A stretch of 15,529 bases of DNA, taken from positions 1 through 15,529 of the forward strand of contig SOKM01000320.1 in the NCBI GenBank assembly GCA_004375785.1, given 5' to 3'. The notes beneath the pieces are model-generated. The model ran no database searches. It was not told where the DNA came from and saw only the letters and a list, made by a program, of their open reading frames with translations. The position numbers were made by a program, and so were the translations under genes. Shown piece by piece: positions 14,112-15,529 of the stretch; position 1 is the first letter of the stretch, and each line of letters starts with the position of its first letter. The DNA comes from Candidatus Cloacimonadota bacterium. Its GTDB lineage: Bacteria > Hydrothermota > E44-bin80.

Positions 14112-15393
14112 ATTGGAACTTATGAAGACCAGGTTTTTGTACCCCATTTACAAGCGTTTTCATTAAGCTTCCTGATACATCGTAGATTTTTAGGGTAATA
14201 TGTTCAGCCCTGGTTAGTTGGTAATGAATGCTGGTTACTGCATTGAATGGATTTGGGTAAATTTGAAGTAAGCTTAAGTCTCCGATTCCTATCTTTCGCA
14301 TTTCCTTCTCTTTAACTCCTACTACAATATGTTTTAGAATTTGTAAACTGTCATAATCGGCAATAAATACTAATGTGTCAACAGCAAATACACCACGAGG
14401 ATCTCCCGGAGTGTCGTAACTCGCAACGACTGTAGGGTTCAAAGGATCTGAGATGTTAACAATCCTTAATCCACCTTCTACGTCTGCTCTTTCGCTTGAA
14501 GCTGACTCAGGTCTTATTCCACCTACGTGTCTTTCTTTTCCTTTTTGTATAGACCAATAATCAGCAGCAGCAACATATGCATAATCTCCTGATATCCACA
14601 CATCAAGCGGGTTGCCATTAAGAGTATTAACGCTGGCTACAATCTGAGGTGATGCAGGATCAGAAACTTTAACTATTTGAAGACTTCCATCATTGCCGAA
14701 ATTACTTACACAGGTTGCATATGCAAATGTATCAACAACATAAATGCCACGGCAACTACTAGGCATTGAAACAGAACTTACATAAAGAGGATTCATAGGG
14801 TTAGCAACATTTATAATTTGTAAACTATCTACATCTGCAATATAAACAAGAGTATCTTTCACAGCAAGGTCTATTGAATATCCTGGTGTATCATAAGCTT
14901 GAATAGTATCTGGTGAAGAGGGGTCAGCTACATTAATTTGCATAACGCCTCTGGTACTTGTAGCTAAATACACGACAGTATCTTTAAGTATGACCCCTGT
15001 GGGATCGTTAACTCCGCCACCAGAAAGGTAACACCATCCAAGTAGATATAAAGAATCGGGTTTAGCAACGCTAATAGTTATGAATATAGTGCCTAAAGCT
15101 GTTAAATTACAATAAGCAACAGTATCCTGTACATAAATTCCCAATGCACCTATTGGTGGGCCGCTGTTTAGGCTACACGCCACCCAGGGATTAGTTGGGT
15201 CGGATATATTTACAGTTGTAACATATCCCCTGTCCGCCACATACGCAAAACTATCCTGCACACACACGCCCCAGGTTATCCCTGGTGTTGCACACGCTCC
15301 CACCCTCACAATAGAATCGCTCCTTGCCGGCTGTGCAGTAAGGGATACTGCAAGGATACAAAAGAAAATAATAAAACCCAATCTAATTTTCAT
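14005..15393 (-). CDS. Secreted LVIVD-repeat beta-propeller with FlgD-like sorting tail (paralog B)
   Basis: A 462-residue protein with AAAGGAGG six to seven bases before its ATG. Signal peptide about 1-25 (GFIIFFCILAVSLTAQPARS). Residues 28-355 contain about seven LVIVD units, for example VWISGDYAYVAA, LVYIADVDSLQIINVANP and GLRIVNISDPLNPTVVASYD, consistent with a closed propeller. A hydrophilic loop (283-308, KGKERHVGGIRPESASSERA and on) lies in the same place as the loop of paralog A and shares the ending AD[VI]EGG[LI]R. The sorting tail is 374-462 (IYPNPFNAVTSIHY, LKIYDVSGSLMKTL, SGFYFCQL). The tail is almost the same as that of the next gene upstream, cut by the window edge. The ligand is unknown. 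It lies 30 bases before paralog A and is presumably in one operon with it and the giant gene. Confidence 0.87.
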   Translation of the reverse strand: MKIRLGFIIFFCILAVSLTAQPARSDSIVRVGACATPGITWGVCVQDSFAYVADRGYVTTVNISDPTNPWVACSLNSGPPIGALGIYVQDTVAYCNLTALGTIFITISVAKPDSLYLLGWCYLSGGGVNDPTGVILKDTVVYLATSTRGVMQINVADPSSPDTIQAYDTPGYSIDLAVKDTLVYIADVDSLQIINVANPMNPLYVSSVSMPSSCRGIYVVDTFAYATCVSNFGNDGSLQIVKVSDPASPQIVASVNTLNGNPLDVWISGDYAYVAAADYWSIQKGKERHVGGIRPESASSERADVEGGLRIVNISDPLNPTVVASYDTPGDPRGVFAVDTLVFIADYDSLQILKHIVVGVKEKEMRKIGIGDLSLLQIYPNPFNAVTSIHYQLTRAEHITLKIYDVSGSLMKTLVNGVQKPGLHKFQWDGNVDSSGVPKSGFYFCQLTVGSKKINQKIVKIE

Positions 15394-15398
15394 TTAAC

Positions 15399-15529
15399 AC
15401 CTCCTTTTGGAAGCATAAAAGCTTATTCAATTTTGACTATCTTTTGGTTTATCTTCTTTGAACCGACTGTAAGTTGACAAAAATAAAAGCCACTCTTAGG
15501 GACACCGCTTAAATCACCACTTCTATCCC
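15399..15529. repeat. 131-bp direct repeat at gene junction, copy 2
   Basis: Ribosome site of paralog B, spacer, and the 3' end of the upstream gene; matches 13981-14111 at 124 of 131 positions. The repeat runs into the window edge, so the true length may be greater. Confidence 0.85.
15423..15529 (-). CDS. C-terminal end of a third LVIVD-type paralog (5' part outside the window)
   Basis: Thirty-four codons and a TAA are visible, reading DRSGDLSGVPKSGFYFCQLT and then VGSKKINQKIVKIE. This matches the last residues of paralog B except for a few positions near the edge (DLSGVPK versus DSSGVPK). It is therefore the FlgD-like sorting tail of another secreted protein, most likely another LVIVD propeller because the following spacer and ribosome site are also duplicated. 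The body of the protein is not in view, so the LVIVD assignment is inferred. It lies 29 bases before paralog B. Confidence 0.75.
   Translation of the reverse strand, partial: DRSGDLSGVPKSGFYFCQLTVGSKKINQKIVKIE

Overview
The window is AT-rich bacterial DNA in which every supported gene lies on the minus strand. Three secreted proteins carry FlgD/Ig-like C-terminal 'sorting' tails of the type read by type IX secretion. Together with a 23S-IVP-type four-helix-bundle gene, LVIVD-repeat proteins and many short degenerate intergenic repeats, this suggests an uncultured member of the FCB group or a neighbouring candidate phylum (WOR-3/Stahlbacteria-like). That placement is inference; there is no marker gene that settles it.

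Layout, left to right (transcription runs right to left). 1-647: start-proximal part of a secreted carbohydrate-binding-like protein, cut by the window edge. 681-1209: a four-helix-bundle (IVP-family) gene set inside degenerate ~6-7 bp repeats and a 15-bp inverted repeat. 1220-4080: ruvA, a beta-propeller lipoprotein and a TGS-domain GTPase, closely spaced and probably co-transcribed from a promoter just upstream of ruvA. 4081-4465: a gene-free stretch with that promoter and period-7/8 repeats. 4466-5452: a zinc-dependent histone-deacetylase-family amidohydrolase with its own promoter. 5453-5635: a spacer with three hairpins. 5636-15529: a surface-protein operon of two full LVIVD-repeat propellers and the tail of a third, followed, with an ATGA overlap, by a 2325-residue protein. 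That protein combines a LamG-like domain, a heparinase II/III-like lyase, a sialidase-like propeller, two beta-helix modules and a C-terminal sorting tail.

The right-hand operon looks like an export-and-surface-display unit: each complete protein has a signal peptide and a C-terminal sorting domain, and the giant protein has the features of a polysaccharide lyase. The LVIVD proteins are probably binding or scaffold propellers; their ligand is unknown.

The most unusual feature is inside the giant gene. Its two beta-helix modules can be aligned with each other. At three places one module holds an extra stretch made of hairpins, an inverted-repeat-bounded 93-bp element, or 9-bp tandem repeats. 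All are in frame and look like intergenic repeat DNA that has become coding. A second notable feature is that ruvA and the deacetylase gene lack Shine-Dalgarno sequences and have TTGACA-N17-TA..-type promoters ending almost at the ATG, whereas most other genes here have strong AGGAGG sites. This points to leaderless or near-leaderless mRNAs for those two genes.
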